Shown: positions 35,440-43,324 of the stretch, piece by piece | Numbering within the stretch: position 1 is the first letter of the stretch | Layout of the letters: every line of letters begins with the position of its first letter | The notes under the pieces: model-generated | The model's input: only the letters and a program-made list of their open reading frames with translations | The model's database searches: none | Told to the model about the DNA's origin: nothing | Translations under genes and position numbers: made by a program | DNA from: a virus | DNA: 56,985 bases | Reading direction: 5' to 3' (one strand) | Virus record (IMG/VR): IMGVR_UViG_3300017752_004327 | Coordinates: 1 to 56,985 of that record

Positions 35440-36122
35440 AAAAATATTGGCAAGAGCATAACAAAGAATACAGTTATGAATATCCAGAACAGTTTGATCC
35501 TAAATGGATTGTAATGGAAAGTGGTTGGCCATTCCTTAGATTAAGTGCTTTGGACAATCAGCCTTGGAAAGAAATGCACAAGGAAGCAGAAGCACTTGCA
35601 GACAAGTTTCACGTGCATAGAGACGACTATGGTAACGGTTGGCGCAGTCTAACATTACACGGACTAGACGAAGATACCCAAACATTAAACAGTTACGGTG
35701 ATAGAGCAAATACTATAAAACAACTAGACTGGACCTGGGTAGCAGACGAATGTCCTATTACTAAAAAGTTTTTAACAGATGTATGGCCTGCGGAGTTTTT
35801 AAATCGTGTAAGATTTATGTATCTTGAACCGGGCGGGTATATACTTCCACATCAAGATAGAGCAGATGAAGAAAAGCGTTTAACTGTTTGCAATATAAGT
35901 TTGAATAATCCGGAAGGTTGTGAATTTGTAATGAAGGATCAAGGTCGTGTACCATTTGATGACAATGGCAGTGCATTCTTAATGGATATTAGCAATGTAC
36001 ACAGCGTATGGAATAGAAGCGATAAGCCACGCATACATATGATTATTCACTACGAACTAGGTAGACGCATTAGAGATTTCTTCTATGTGCTTAGACAAAG
36101 TTATTATACTAATAGAGGTTAA
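35427..36122 (+). CDS. Aspartyl/asparaginyl beta-hydroxylase-like protein (231 aa)
   Basis: The core RFMYLEPGGYILPHQDR carries the HxD pair; LTVCNISLNNPEGCEFVMKDQG, GSAFLMDISNVHSVWNRSDKPRIHMIIH supply the distal His and the Arg that would bind 2-oxoglutarate. Of the six hydroxylase-like proteins in the island this matches the classical Asp/Asn beta-hydroxylase pattern best. It overlaps both neighbours. Expected to hydroxylate Asp/Asn side chains or a small molecule. Confidence 0.84.
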   Translation: MEQLEKYWQEHNKEYSYEYPEQFDPKWIVMESGWPFLRLSALDNQPWKEMHKEAEALADKFHVHRDDYGNGWRSLTLHGLDEDTQTLNSYGDRANTIKQLDWTWVADECPITKKFLTDVWPAEFLNRVRFMYLEPGGYILPHQDRADEEKRLTVCNISLNNPEGCEFVMKDQGRVPFDDNGSAFLMDISNVHSVWNRSDKPRIHMIIHYELGRRIRDFFYVLRQSYYTNRG

Positions 36123-37598
36123 ATGAAAGATTGGAATAGCATAACTGTTGATAGATATTGGGAACAAATTAAAGTTTCCAATGATATTGCTATAGGTATA
36201 CTTGATACACGTAGAGACATAGACAGCGACATTGTAAGTAAGCGTTCATTTGATATGACTTACTTTTATATTAACCGAATGGTCAAGATGGGTTTGAGCA
36301 AGTATGTAGGAAGTGCAATTACTGTACACGAAATACTAGAACGTGCTGTAAAAGAAAATAAAAAGTATTGTATGATTGCTGCACAAGGATGTTTGCTGTA
36401 CAGAGGACCTAGTCTAGTTACACAAAGTTTAGCCTACGCACAAAAGAATCCAGACTTCTTTGTTGTTGGACATATTATGGACAAAAAGAAACAGCACTAT
36501 CTTACTATGGGTGCGTATCCCGGCTTGCATAGACAGTATCTATTTGTTAATATTGCAAAGTGGCAAGAATTAGGTAGTCCAGTGTTTGATGAAATGGGCG
36601 TATTCCAAGATCGTAAACCTATACTACAAAACTATGAATTGAGCGAAAACACAATGAACAGTAACTATACACCTGCGTGGGTACGTAGAGCAGGTGGCGC
36701 AACAGAGTATCCAGTAACCAGTGATGGTAGTAACTGGATTGACATTGCATTACGTAAAGATATTGTTATTGACAACTTAGATAATGATATGCGTGATTGC
36801 AAAGTGTATTTGTACCCATACATTGATACAAAACAGTTAGAAGGAGTATGGTATGAAAAAGATGTGGAAAAAATTGACAAGTTATCTAACCAATCTCAAC
36901 GTGCTTGGATTAGAAAACTCCAATACCAAGAAGACATCGAAAAAGACAGAGTATATGCATTCAACACGGAGACACTTTCATCTGAAGGAGTAAGAACAGG
37001 CGGCAAACACATTGATCATCTGTTTACTGCTGCTGCTGGATTCAAACCTTTAGCAATACTAAATGCTAATGGCTTTCACGAAGGCACTACTGTGCATTAC
37101 TTTGATTGGTGTGAATCAAGTTTAAACTACAAGAAGCATTTATTAGAAACGTGGGACGGTTATGATTTGGATAAATGGCTCTTAGAACACGATTTAACTT
37201 ATAACTTCAGTAGCACTTATCGTGCAAACTATAAAGAGTTTTGGGATCAAGAAGTAGCAGAACACGGTGGTAGTTTAGCATTTCAAAGATTGTGGGCAAG
37301 GTATAGAGAACTAAGACACGAGTTCTATGTAATAGATATTGTAAATGAAAGTGATAAATTGTTTAATGAAATAAACAAGTACCACGGAACCAAAGTACTA
37401 TGGACTACAAATATTTGGTCAAGCGAAATGCTACATTGGAATGTAGAGCCCGAAGTATTAGAAACAAAATGGAAACAGTTTGAAAAACAAATTCCAAATG
37501 ACCTTGTATTATACGGACACGACTATGTTGCAGTAGATATGAATTCAAGAGTTAGGGACGGAGTGCAACTAACACACCCGAGATATAATGACAATTAA
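36123..37598 (+). CDS. Unknown large island protein (491 aa)
   Basis: No family recognised. The first 150 residues look alpha/beta with a segment KKYCMIAAQGCLLYRGPS that could be part of a nucleotide-sugar-binding (GT-A-like) fold; the second half is aromatic-rich (TVHYFDWCESSLNYKKHLLETWDG and LWTTNIWSSEMLHW) and looks like a separate domain. A two-domain enzyme is likely. It starts one base after a hydroxylase-like gene and overlaps hemC by 11 bases, so it is translated with them. Confidence 0.65.
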   Translation: MKDWNSITVDRYWEQIKVSNDIAIGILDTRRDIDSDIVSKRSFDMTYFYINRMVKMGLSKYVGSAITVHEILERAVKENKKYCMIAAQGCLLYRGPSLVTQSLAYAQKNPDFFVVGHIMDKKKQHYLTMGAYPGLHRQYLFVNIAKWQELGSPVFDEMGVFQDRKPILQNYELSENTMNSNYTPAWVRRAGGATEYPVTSDGSNWIDIALRKDIVIDNLDNDMRDCKVYLYPYIDTKQLEGVWYEKDVEKIDKLSNQSQRAWIRKLQYQEDIEKDRVYAFNTETLSSEGVRTGGKHIDHLFTAAAGFKPLAILNANGFHEGTTVHYFDWCESSLNYKKHLLETWDGYDLDKWLLEHDLTYNFSSTYRANYKEFWDQEVAEHGGSLAFQRLWARYRELRHEFYVIDIVNESDKLFNEINKYHGTKVLWTTNIWSSEMLHWNVEPEVLETKWKQFEKQIPNDLVLYGHDYVAVDMNSRVRDGVQLTHPRYNDN

Positions 37599-38334
37599 AA
37601 TAGGCGTAAGGGGAAGTAAACTAGCAATTGCATACGCTGATCGTGTATGTGCAGAACTTAATTGTAGTACTGAGATAATTGCTATTAAAACAGAAGGCGA
37701 TCTAAACCCAGATACTCCAATACACGAAATTGGCGGCAAGGGTGTATTCTGTAGTGCTATTGAAAAAGCATTGTTGGAAGGGTCTATTGATGTTGCTGTA
37801 CACAGTTTAAAAGATATCCCAGGAGATATAGAAACAGAGGGATTGGAAATATCTGCTGTACTAGAACGTAACAGACCTTATGATGTCCTTATAGGTAAAG
37901 TGTTTGATGGATTTGTATTAGGTACAAGCAGTCCAAGGCGCAAGGCACAACTAGAAGAATTGTATGCTGATCAGCACATACAAATAAAACCTATAAGAGG
38001 TAATATAGATACAAGACTTGCAAAACTAGATGCAGGCGAATATGATGCTATTGTCCTTGCAGAAGCAGGATTAGATGCATTAGATATTAAAAGAGACTAT
38101 GAACGCTTATCTATTACACCAGCAGTTGGACAAGGAATCATTGCACTACAAACAAGAACAGGCAGTGATGCAAGTAATATTGTTAAAGAGATAAATCACG
38201 ATCTAACATATAGACAAGCAATGTTAGAAAGAGCATTACTAAAAGGTATAGGCGGTGATTGCACAACTAAGGTTGCAGCATTTGCAAGTGAAGACAATCC
38301 TATTAAACTAGAGGCTGTGTATTACAATGCTTAA
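37588..38334 (+). CDS. hemC: Hydroxymethylbilane synthase HemC
   Basis: 248 residues aligning from GVRGSKLAIAYA to a DCTTKVAAF end. It polymerises four porphobilinogens into hydroxymethylbilane, the precursor of all tetrapyrroles. Visible: VHSLKDIP with D76 (the catalytic Asp), TSSPRRKAQL, RGNIDTRLAKLDAGEYDAIVLAEAGL, and the dipyrromethane-cofactor cysteine C225 in GGDC. It stops about 25 residues after that cysteine, whereas normal HemC is about 300-315 residues, so most of the third domain is trimmed. Overlaps the genes on both sides. Confidence 0.92.
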   Translation: MTIKIGVRGSKLAIAYADRVCAELNCSTEIIAIKTEGDLNPDTPIHEIGGKGVFCSAIEKALLEGSIDVAVHSLKDIPGDIETEGLEISAVLERNRPYDVLIGKVFDGFVLGTSSPRRKAQLEELYADQHIQIKPIRGNIDTRLAKLDAGEYDAIVLAEAGLDALDIKRDYERLSITPAVGQGIIALQTRTGSDASNIVKEINHDLTYRQAMLERALLKGIGGDCTTKVAAFASEDNPIKLEAVYYNA

Positions 38335-38977
38335 ACGCTATTTAGAAAAACACGATCCTATTGATTTAGGTTGGAGATACAAGCGTTGGTTTCCAGTCGA
38401 TGTTGAAAAAATGCAATCGTGGTATAAAGACTTAGAAGATAGTTATAGTGATTGGAAGTTTATTGTTGGGGACAATCAGCATATATGGCAGGAACCTATT
38501 GTTGACCCTGCAGGTATAACAGGACATCGCTTAATGGACGACACATCATATTATACATTGTGTTGGAACAGTGATGAAGCAGGACCAAAACCATTTGAAC
38601 AAGGACAAGCGAAACCAGAGTACAGAGATAATGATGATGACAATCTAAATCCACGCAAATGTTTTAGTGGGTATGCATTAGATATTGTACAGAATTTACC
38701 TGTGCGTAGTAAAAAATGGTTAGTTACAATACATACACCTGGGACTAAATTAATTACTCATCAAGACTCGCCTGATAAAATTAGAGTACACATTCCAATA
38801 TACACAAACAAGGATAGTAATTGGATTATAGATGGTGAAGAAATACATATGGAGCCAGGTTGGGCATACCTAGTAAATACTACATTACCACACAGTGTGG
38901 AAAATAAAGGTACTACAGAAAGAATACACTTATACGGCAAAGTATGGACTAACGATGTTAAGGAACTAGATATATGA
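38327..38977 (+). CDS. Asp/Asn hydroxylase-like oxygenase of the LQxWY family (216 aa)
   Basis: The N-terminal motif appears as FPVDVEKMQSWYKDLEDSYSDW. The core has LVTIHTPGTKLITHQDSPDKIRVHIPIYT (HxD) and GWAYLVNTTLPHSVENKGTTERIHLYG (distal His and Arg). It lies between hemC and the SDR-like gene with overlaps of 8 and 4 bases. A 2-oxoglutarate oxygenase; substrate unknown. Confidence 0.8.
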   Translation: MLKRYLEKHDPIDLGWRYKRWFPVDVEKMQSWYKDLEDSYSDWKFIVGDNQHIWQEPIVDPAGITGHRLMDDTSYYTLCWNSDEAGPKPFEQGQAKPEYRDNDDDNLNPRKCFSGYALDIVQNLPVRSKKWLVTIHTPGTKLITHQDSPDKIRVHIPIYTNKDSNWIIDGEEIHMEPGWAYLVNTTLPHSVENKGTTERIHLYGKVWTNDVKELDI

Positions 38978-39585
38978 AGGTAGTAATTATCGGCGGCAAA
39001 GAAAGTGGTATAGCACCAGGCATTCATAATATGAATAATTGGTTACACGAATATTTTGCACAATATGATCTAGTACAATTGAGCAGAGTTACAGGTTACG
39101 ATCTTGACACCAAGTACGATGAAATAGTTGAGATAGCAAGAACTGCTGATATCTTTATTAACAGTGCGTGTGTAAAAGATTACCAAATAAAACTATTAGA
39201 TGATGTGTACGGACACGTTCCGTTCCTAATATGTTTAGGAAGTATTGCAGGTGATATGTATCCTGCTCCTCAAAACTATCCCAATCATCCTAACTATCCA
39301 GAAGTAAAACATAAATTAAAAGAGCGTTGTAAGTGGATACAGTTAGAGAAACAAGATGCTACTACTAACTTATTGCATCTAAATGTTACAGAAACTGAAG
39401 ATCATAAGTATAACGTAAAAGGGTTACAACAGCCACAGTTGTTTAAAATATTAGATTTTTGGTTTGATAATCCTTACATAGCAAATATGGACTTAAAGTT
39501 TTGGACAGAAAGTTATGTTAAAGAATATAAACAAAAGAAAATAAAAGGAATTATAGATTATTTTAATAATCAGAGGAACAAATGA
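38974..39585 (+). CDS. Rossmann-fold/SDR-like protein (203 aa)
   Basis: An N-terminal MKVVIIGGKESGIAPGI has a Gly-rich dinucleotide-binding turn; ADIFINSACVKDYQI and PFLICLGSIAGDMYP follow in the order expected of short-chain dehydrogenases. The usual YxxxK pair is not obvious, so activity is uncertain. It sits between a hydroxylase-like gene and hemE with 4-base overlaps. Confidence 0.7.
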   Translation: MKVVIIGGKESGIAPGIHNMNNWLHEYFAQYDLVQLSRVTGYDLDTKYDEIVEIARTADIFINSACVKDYQIKLLDDVYGHVPFLICLGSIAGDMYPAPQNYPNHPNYPEVKHKLKERCKWIQLEKQDATTNLLHLNVTETEDHKYNVKGLQQPQLFKILDFWFDNPYIANMDLKFWTESYVKEYKQKKIKGIIDYFNNQRNK

Positions 39586-40517
39586 AAACTATACTACAGA
39601 GAACTATTAAAGATAGAGAAACAAATTTATACCCTGTTTGGTTGATGCGTCAAGCAGGAAGGTATATGCCTGAGTATATGCAAATGAAACAAAACAGTAA
39701 TGGATTTTTAGATATGGCACTTACTCCACACAAGGCCAAAGAAATTACTTTGCAACCTATTAATGCATTTGATATGGATGCAGCAATAATTTTTTCTGAT
39801 ATACTTATTATTCCTTATGCACTTGGACAAGAGTTAGATTATACTCCTTCACCAGTACTTGGACCATTCAACGAAAAAATGTTTGAAACTGATATGTGGA
39901 CGTTTGTGAAAAAATGTCAACCTGTGTACGATGCAATTAAACAGACTAGAGTAAAACTAAATGAAAGTAAAAGTTTAATCGGATTTGCAGGAGCACCTTA
40001 TACACTTTGCAAATATATGACAAAGACTAAAAATCGAAATGTTGTAGATAAACTAGTTCCATACATTGTGGAACACCTATCAAAACAAATTGATGCAGGT
40101 TGTGATACAATACAGATATTTGATAGTTGGGCAGGAGATTTGTCAGATCAAGAACTAGATACTTTATGTTATAAACCAACAGCAAAGATAGTAAATGCTA
40201 TTAGACGTCAATATCCTCAAGTAGGCATCATTGCTTTTCCAAGGTTAATAGGCAAAAACATAAATGAGTTCGCTGACATTGTAAAACCTGATTGTATTAA
40301 TTTAAGTGATGATATTCCTGTTGAAGACGTTACTACTGATGTTGTGTTACAAGGTGGTATTCCTTGGCAAGGATTATTAGTCAATGAAGACATTACTCCT
40401 ATGCTGCAAAAAATGAAAGACAAATCATATATTGTTAATCTAGCACACGGAGTTAATAAAGAAACTCCGGTAGTAAATGTTAAGAACTTTGTACAAACTG
40501 TGAAAGATTTTAGATGA
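39582..40517 (+). CDS. hemE: Uroporphyrinogen decarboxylase HemE
   Basis: 311 residues of the URO-D TIM barrel, which removes four carboxyl groups from uroporphyrinogen to give coproporphyrinogen. PVWLMRQAGRYMPEY at 18-32, FSDILIIPYALGQ with the catalytic-type D73, GFAGAPYTLCKYM, and a C-terminal LAHGVNKETPV are all present. It is 30-40 residues shorter than usual but keeps these active-site motifs. It lies two genes after hemC; no hemD is seen, so the host enzyme, or non-enzymatic ring closure to the type I isomer, must supply its substrate. Confidence 0.93.
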   Translation: MKTILQRTIKDRETNLYPVWLMRQAGRYMPEYMQMKQNSNGFLDMALTPHKAKEITLQPINAFDMDAAIIFSDILIIPYALGQELDYTPSPVLGPFNEKMFETDMWTFVKKCQPVYDAIKQTRVKLNESKSLIGFAGAPYTLCKYMTKTKNRNVVDKLVPYIVEHLSKQIDAGCDTIQIFDSWAGDLSDQELDTLCYKPTAKIVNAIRRQYPQVGIIAFPRLIGKNINEFADIVKPDCINLSDDIPVEDVTTDVVLQGGIPWQGLLVNEDITPMLQKMKDKSYIVNLAHGVNKETPVVNVKNFVQTVKDFR

Positions 40518-41104
40518 TAAGAGAAACAAAAAAACTTAATACAACTGTTGATATTAGTGAACTGCAAAATTACTATGCACAGTTAGAAACAGAATATCAA
40601 CATTTGTGTTGGCGATACCAAGACAACGTTAGCCAAGGTGTAGGCGGACATATATTTGATGATGCATATGGTTGGGCATTGCAAAGTAATTTAGAAGATC
40701 TAACTGTACCTTGCCCTCCATATAATATAACAGAAGAGCGTAAAATGCATCCATACAGAGATACTGAAATGATGTTTGGTGTTGTAAGTAGATTACAAGA
40801 AGCATTTCCTTTTGCACACCAATTCAGTGTTGCTGTACACCCGCCAGGGACATTTATTAATTTTCATAGTGATAGCGATAACTATCTTAAAGTGCATATA
40901 CCTATCTTAACTAACAGTAAAGCATACTTCCAATTTCAGCCTATGCGTAGGTTCGTATTGCCAGCAGACGGAAGTATGTTTCTTGTAAATACTAATATTA
41001 AACACGGTACACACAACGAAGGTGATACTGATAGAATACATCTATACTTCAAAATACCTGTAGACAAGGAAAAAGAAGTGTTAGATAAGGAAGGTAACAT
41101 ATGA
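40514..41104 (+). CDS. Asp/Asn hydroxylase-like oxygenase of the LQxWY family (196 aa)
   Basis: The N-terminus TTVDISELQNYYAQLETEYQHLCW is the family segment. The core has FSVAVHPPGTFINFHSDSDNYLKVHIPILT (HxD) and GSMFLVNTNIKHGTHNEGDTDRIHLYFKI (distal His and Arg). It is the shortest of the four family members. 4-base overlaps with hemE before and the membrane protein after. Confidence 0.8.
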   Translation: MIRETKKLNTTVDISELQNYYAQLETEYQHLCWRYQDNVSQGVGGHIFDDAYGWALQSNLEDLTVPCPPYNITEERKMHPYRDTEMMFGVVSRLQEAFPFAHQFSVAVHPPGTFINFHSDSDNYLKVHIPILTNSKAYFQFQPMRRFVLPADGSMFLVNTNIKHGTHNEGDTDRIHLYFKIPVDKEKEVLDKEGNI

Positions 41105-41391
41105 TATTTTGGATAGGATTTATGGTAATGGTTTTAAACGAAGGGTTTGTAATTATGAGACACGTACACCCTTGGTTCGCTAACAAAAGAGATCATCTTA
41201 TCGCAAAGTATGGTACGAATTGGAAGAAGTTTCACGGTGCATTAGATTATGTTTGGATAGTTGGTATAACATTAGGTATAGCAGTAGACATTGCTAACTG
41301 GAAGTTCTATGCTACAGTATTAGCAACCTTTTGGACTGTTGTGGGCGTTTGCGTATATCTGCCATTACTAATTAAAAGGTTACGAAAATGA
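41101..41391 (+). CDS. Small membrane protein (96 aa)
   Basis: Three likely membrane segments: residues 1-18 (MIFWIGFMVMVLNEGFVI), about 49-66 (VWIVGITLGIAVDIA) and 70-90 (FYATVLATFWTVVGVCVYLPLL), with basic loops. No family recognised. It overlaps hydroxylase-like genes on both sides, so it may anchor their product or the pathway to the membrane; this is inference. Confidence 0.7.
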   Translation: MIFWIGFMVMVLNEGFVIMRHVHPWFANKRDHLIAKYGTNWKKFHGALDYVWIVGITLGIAVDIANWKFYATVLATFWTVVGVCVYLPLLIKRLRK

Positions 41392-42095
41392 GAGTAATAC
41401 AAAACTATGATCCTAAAGATATAACAATGGACTTGTTATACAATGACGATACGTGGGGTGCTATTGAATTAAACGTTGATTTAGATATCGATCAATTACA
41501 AAGTTATTATTTTGATATCAAAAATAAACACAGCCACCAGTATTTTAACTTCCAAGATTTTCCTGAAAGATTATCTATAGAAATTAGTAAACAGTATATG
41601 GAACTAGGATACTGCGGATATTACTGCGGACCTATAGCAGGATATACACTTGCGTGGCCTGTAGAACGTTATGAACCTATACCACCTTCTAGTCAAGCAA
41701 ATGTTGATATGTTTCCAGAAACACTTGATCCAGAATTTTATGAAAAGTGTAATGTGTTGCCTAGGTTTAGATTTGGTTATATGAATACACTATTAGATAT
41801 GTTAGGTGAAGATAGTTTTAAACAGTGTATTATAACAGAACACGGTCCTGAGGCTACAATTCAAACACACAAAGATTCAAATGCTAAAAAGTTACATATA
41901 CCTTTGGCAACTAATGAACAAGCCTTGTTTACATTTGGTGAAAACAGAGAAGTAAAATTTAATATGCGTGTGGGCAAGATATACATTCTGAATACAAGTG
42001 CATTTCACGGAACAGAAAACTACGGCGAATCAACTAGAGCGCATTTTATTACAAGAGTAGATGAAACTCGTATACAAGATGTTATAGCACTATAA
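41388..42095 (+). CDS. Asp/Asn hydroxylase-like oxygenase of the LQxWY family (235 aa)
   Basis: N-terminal LNVDLDIDQLQSYYFDIKNKHSHQYFNF is the shared segment. The core shows HGPEATIQTHKDSNAKKLHIPLAT (HxD) and GKIYILNTSAFHGTENYGESTRAHF (distal His and Arg). It is the last plus-strand gene of the island and overlaps the convergent GNAT-like gene by 6 bases. Confidence 0.8.
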   Translation: MRVIQNYDPKDITMDLLYNDDTWGAIELNVDLDIDQLQSYYFDIKNKHSHQYFNFQDFPERLSIEISKQYMELGYCGYYCGPIAGYTLAWPVERYEPIPPSSQANVDMFPETLDPEFYEKCNVLPRFRFGYMNTLLDMLGEDSFKQCIITEHGPEATIQTHKDSNAKKLHIPLATNEQALFTFGENREVKFNMRVGKIYILNTSAFHGTENYGESTRAHFITRVDETRIQDVIAL

Positions 42096-42638
42096 GCCTA
42101 AAGACTTATTTCTTTCTTCATAATACTTACTAACATTAATACGCCACAAATTTTGTTGAACATTATACAGTTCCATCTGTCTGTCTAATTCCCATATACC
42201 ACGCTTTGCCATTAATGGCATTAGTGTATTATTCATACGTTGACTTTTTCCGCCGTCATCGTTTATGTTTGTACTAATGTATAATTGTGTTAAATGCGGT
42301 ACCCATTCTATTTGCATTTTTAATAAATGTCCTAATTGAATTCCTGTCTTTAACATATCTTTACCTACGCCTAGTGTATATCCAGGTAACTGCGCACCTC
42401 GAAACAAACAACGATATGCATCAGGTCCTAATTCGTCTAACTGATGTACACCTGCAATACTTACAATTTTATCTTCGTGTGTAGCAATAGTCCAAGCACC
42501 TTCTTCTAGTACCCATTCCCATTTCATTTTTTTAAGAGATGTATTATTACTATAGTTTTGTGATTTACAAAATTGTTCTGCTAAAGACTCATCGTCTTGA
42601 GTAGCAAATCTAAACTGTAGTTTTCCAAGTGTCGCCAT
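42090..42638 (-). CDS. GNAT acetyltransferase-like protein (182 aa)
   Basis: The order of segments fits a GNAT fold: LQFRFATQDDESLAEQF, TIATHEDKIVSIAGVH, then CLFRGAQLPGY and LYISTNINDDGGKSQRMNN, which may hold the acetyl/acyl-CoA loop, although the Q/RxxGxG/A signature is not exact. It overlaps the adenylating enzyme by 29 bases, which suggests they act on the same acyl group. Confidence 0.6.
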   Translation of the reverse strand: MATLGKLQFRFATQDDESLAEQFCKSQNYSNNTSLKKMKWEWVLEEGAWTIATHEDKIVSIAGVHQLDELGPDAYRCLFRGAQLPGYTLGVGKDMLKTGIQLGHLLKMQIEWVPHLTQLYISTNINDDGGKSQRMNNTLMPLMAKRGIWELDRQMELYNVQQNLWRINVSKYYEERNKSLGL

Positions 42639-43281
42639 TTAATTTTTTCATCCGTTGTGCAAAGCGACAAGGACCTAATTTAAATAAGTCGCCTGTTGCT
42701 TTTCCGTTTATATAACATTGTTGCAAGTCGCCGCTGTATCCGCCAGCAGGCATAAACATAATATGATACCGGTCTTGATCAACTGTAGATAGGTCAAACT
42801 CTGGTGTGTTGTATCCAACAAATACCGGCGGAGGAACTTCTGTCATACCATACCAGTTAGCAACTGTTTGTACACCCTTGCTTGTAAATGCATCTATAAA
42901 GTCTTGTGTAATAGTACTACTTCCTGTAACCATATAGCGTACACAGCTCATATCTAAATCAGCAAAGCCTTTTGTATTTTTAAGCAGTTCTAGATGTTTT
43001 GGTATAAGTGATAGATATGTAGGTTGGAACTTCTTAAAGTTTTCTATATAACTGTAAGGATTGAAGTTTGCACTTAGTAGTTTCGCACCTGCTAGTTGTG
43101 CAGGATACGCTGTAATAGTATAGTGTGCAATTGTGTTTGCTGGAAACACATCTAATACTCTATCTTGAGATGTAAGTTGTATTTCTTTGATACTGGCTGC
43201 TGCACATTCTTTTATATAATCCCAAGAGTGTGTTACCTGTTTTGGTTCGTCAGTACTACCGGAAGTGAATAAAGTCAGCAT
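42610..43281 (-). CDS. Minimal AMP-dependent ligase/acyl-adenylate synthetase (223 aa)
   Basis: The A3 phosphate-binding motif LFTSGSTDEPKQV lies at residues 4-16, and NWYGMTE, the A5 motif, at about 140. Only the large N-terminal half of a normal (about 500 residue) enzyme is present; the C-terminal lid domain with the catalytic Lys is absent. It might adenylate a carboxylic acid and hand it to the adjacent GNAT-like protein. Its start codon lies inside a strong hairpin and has no Shine-Dalgarno. Confidence 0.75.
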   Translation of the reverse strand: MLTLFTSGSTDEPKQVTHSWDYIKECAAASIKEIQLTSQDRVLDVFPANTIAHYTITAYPAQLAGAKLLSANFNPYSYIENFKKFQPTYLSLIPKHLELLKNTKGFADLDMSCVRYMVTGSSTITQDFIDAFTSKGVQTVANWYGMTEVPPPVFVGYNTPEFDLSTVDQDRYHIMFMPAGGYSGDLQQCYINGKATGDLFKLGPCRFAQRMKKLNGDTWKTTV

Positions 43282-43302
43282 ACTATAATTTATGCTGACT
43301 TT
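43271..43302. terminator. 12-bp hairpin, likely terminator, over the ligase start codon
   Basis: AAAGTCAGCATA and TATGCTGACTTT form a perfect 12-bp stem with an 8-base loop, then T-rich sequence on both strands. It ends the 43325-44791 fibre transcript on the minus strand. The ATG of the next gene is within the stem. Confidence 0.65.
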
Positions 43303-43324
43303 TGTTTATTCTAAGTTAATCTGA

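Noticed and set aside
20211-42095. RiPP (peptide natural product) cluster
   Set aside because: No short ORF with a leader-like or Cys/Gly-rich core and a proper ribosome site was seen near the radical SAM genes, and no transporter or protease of that type is present.
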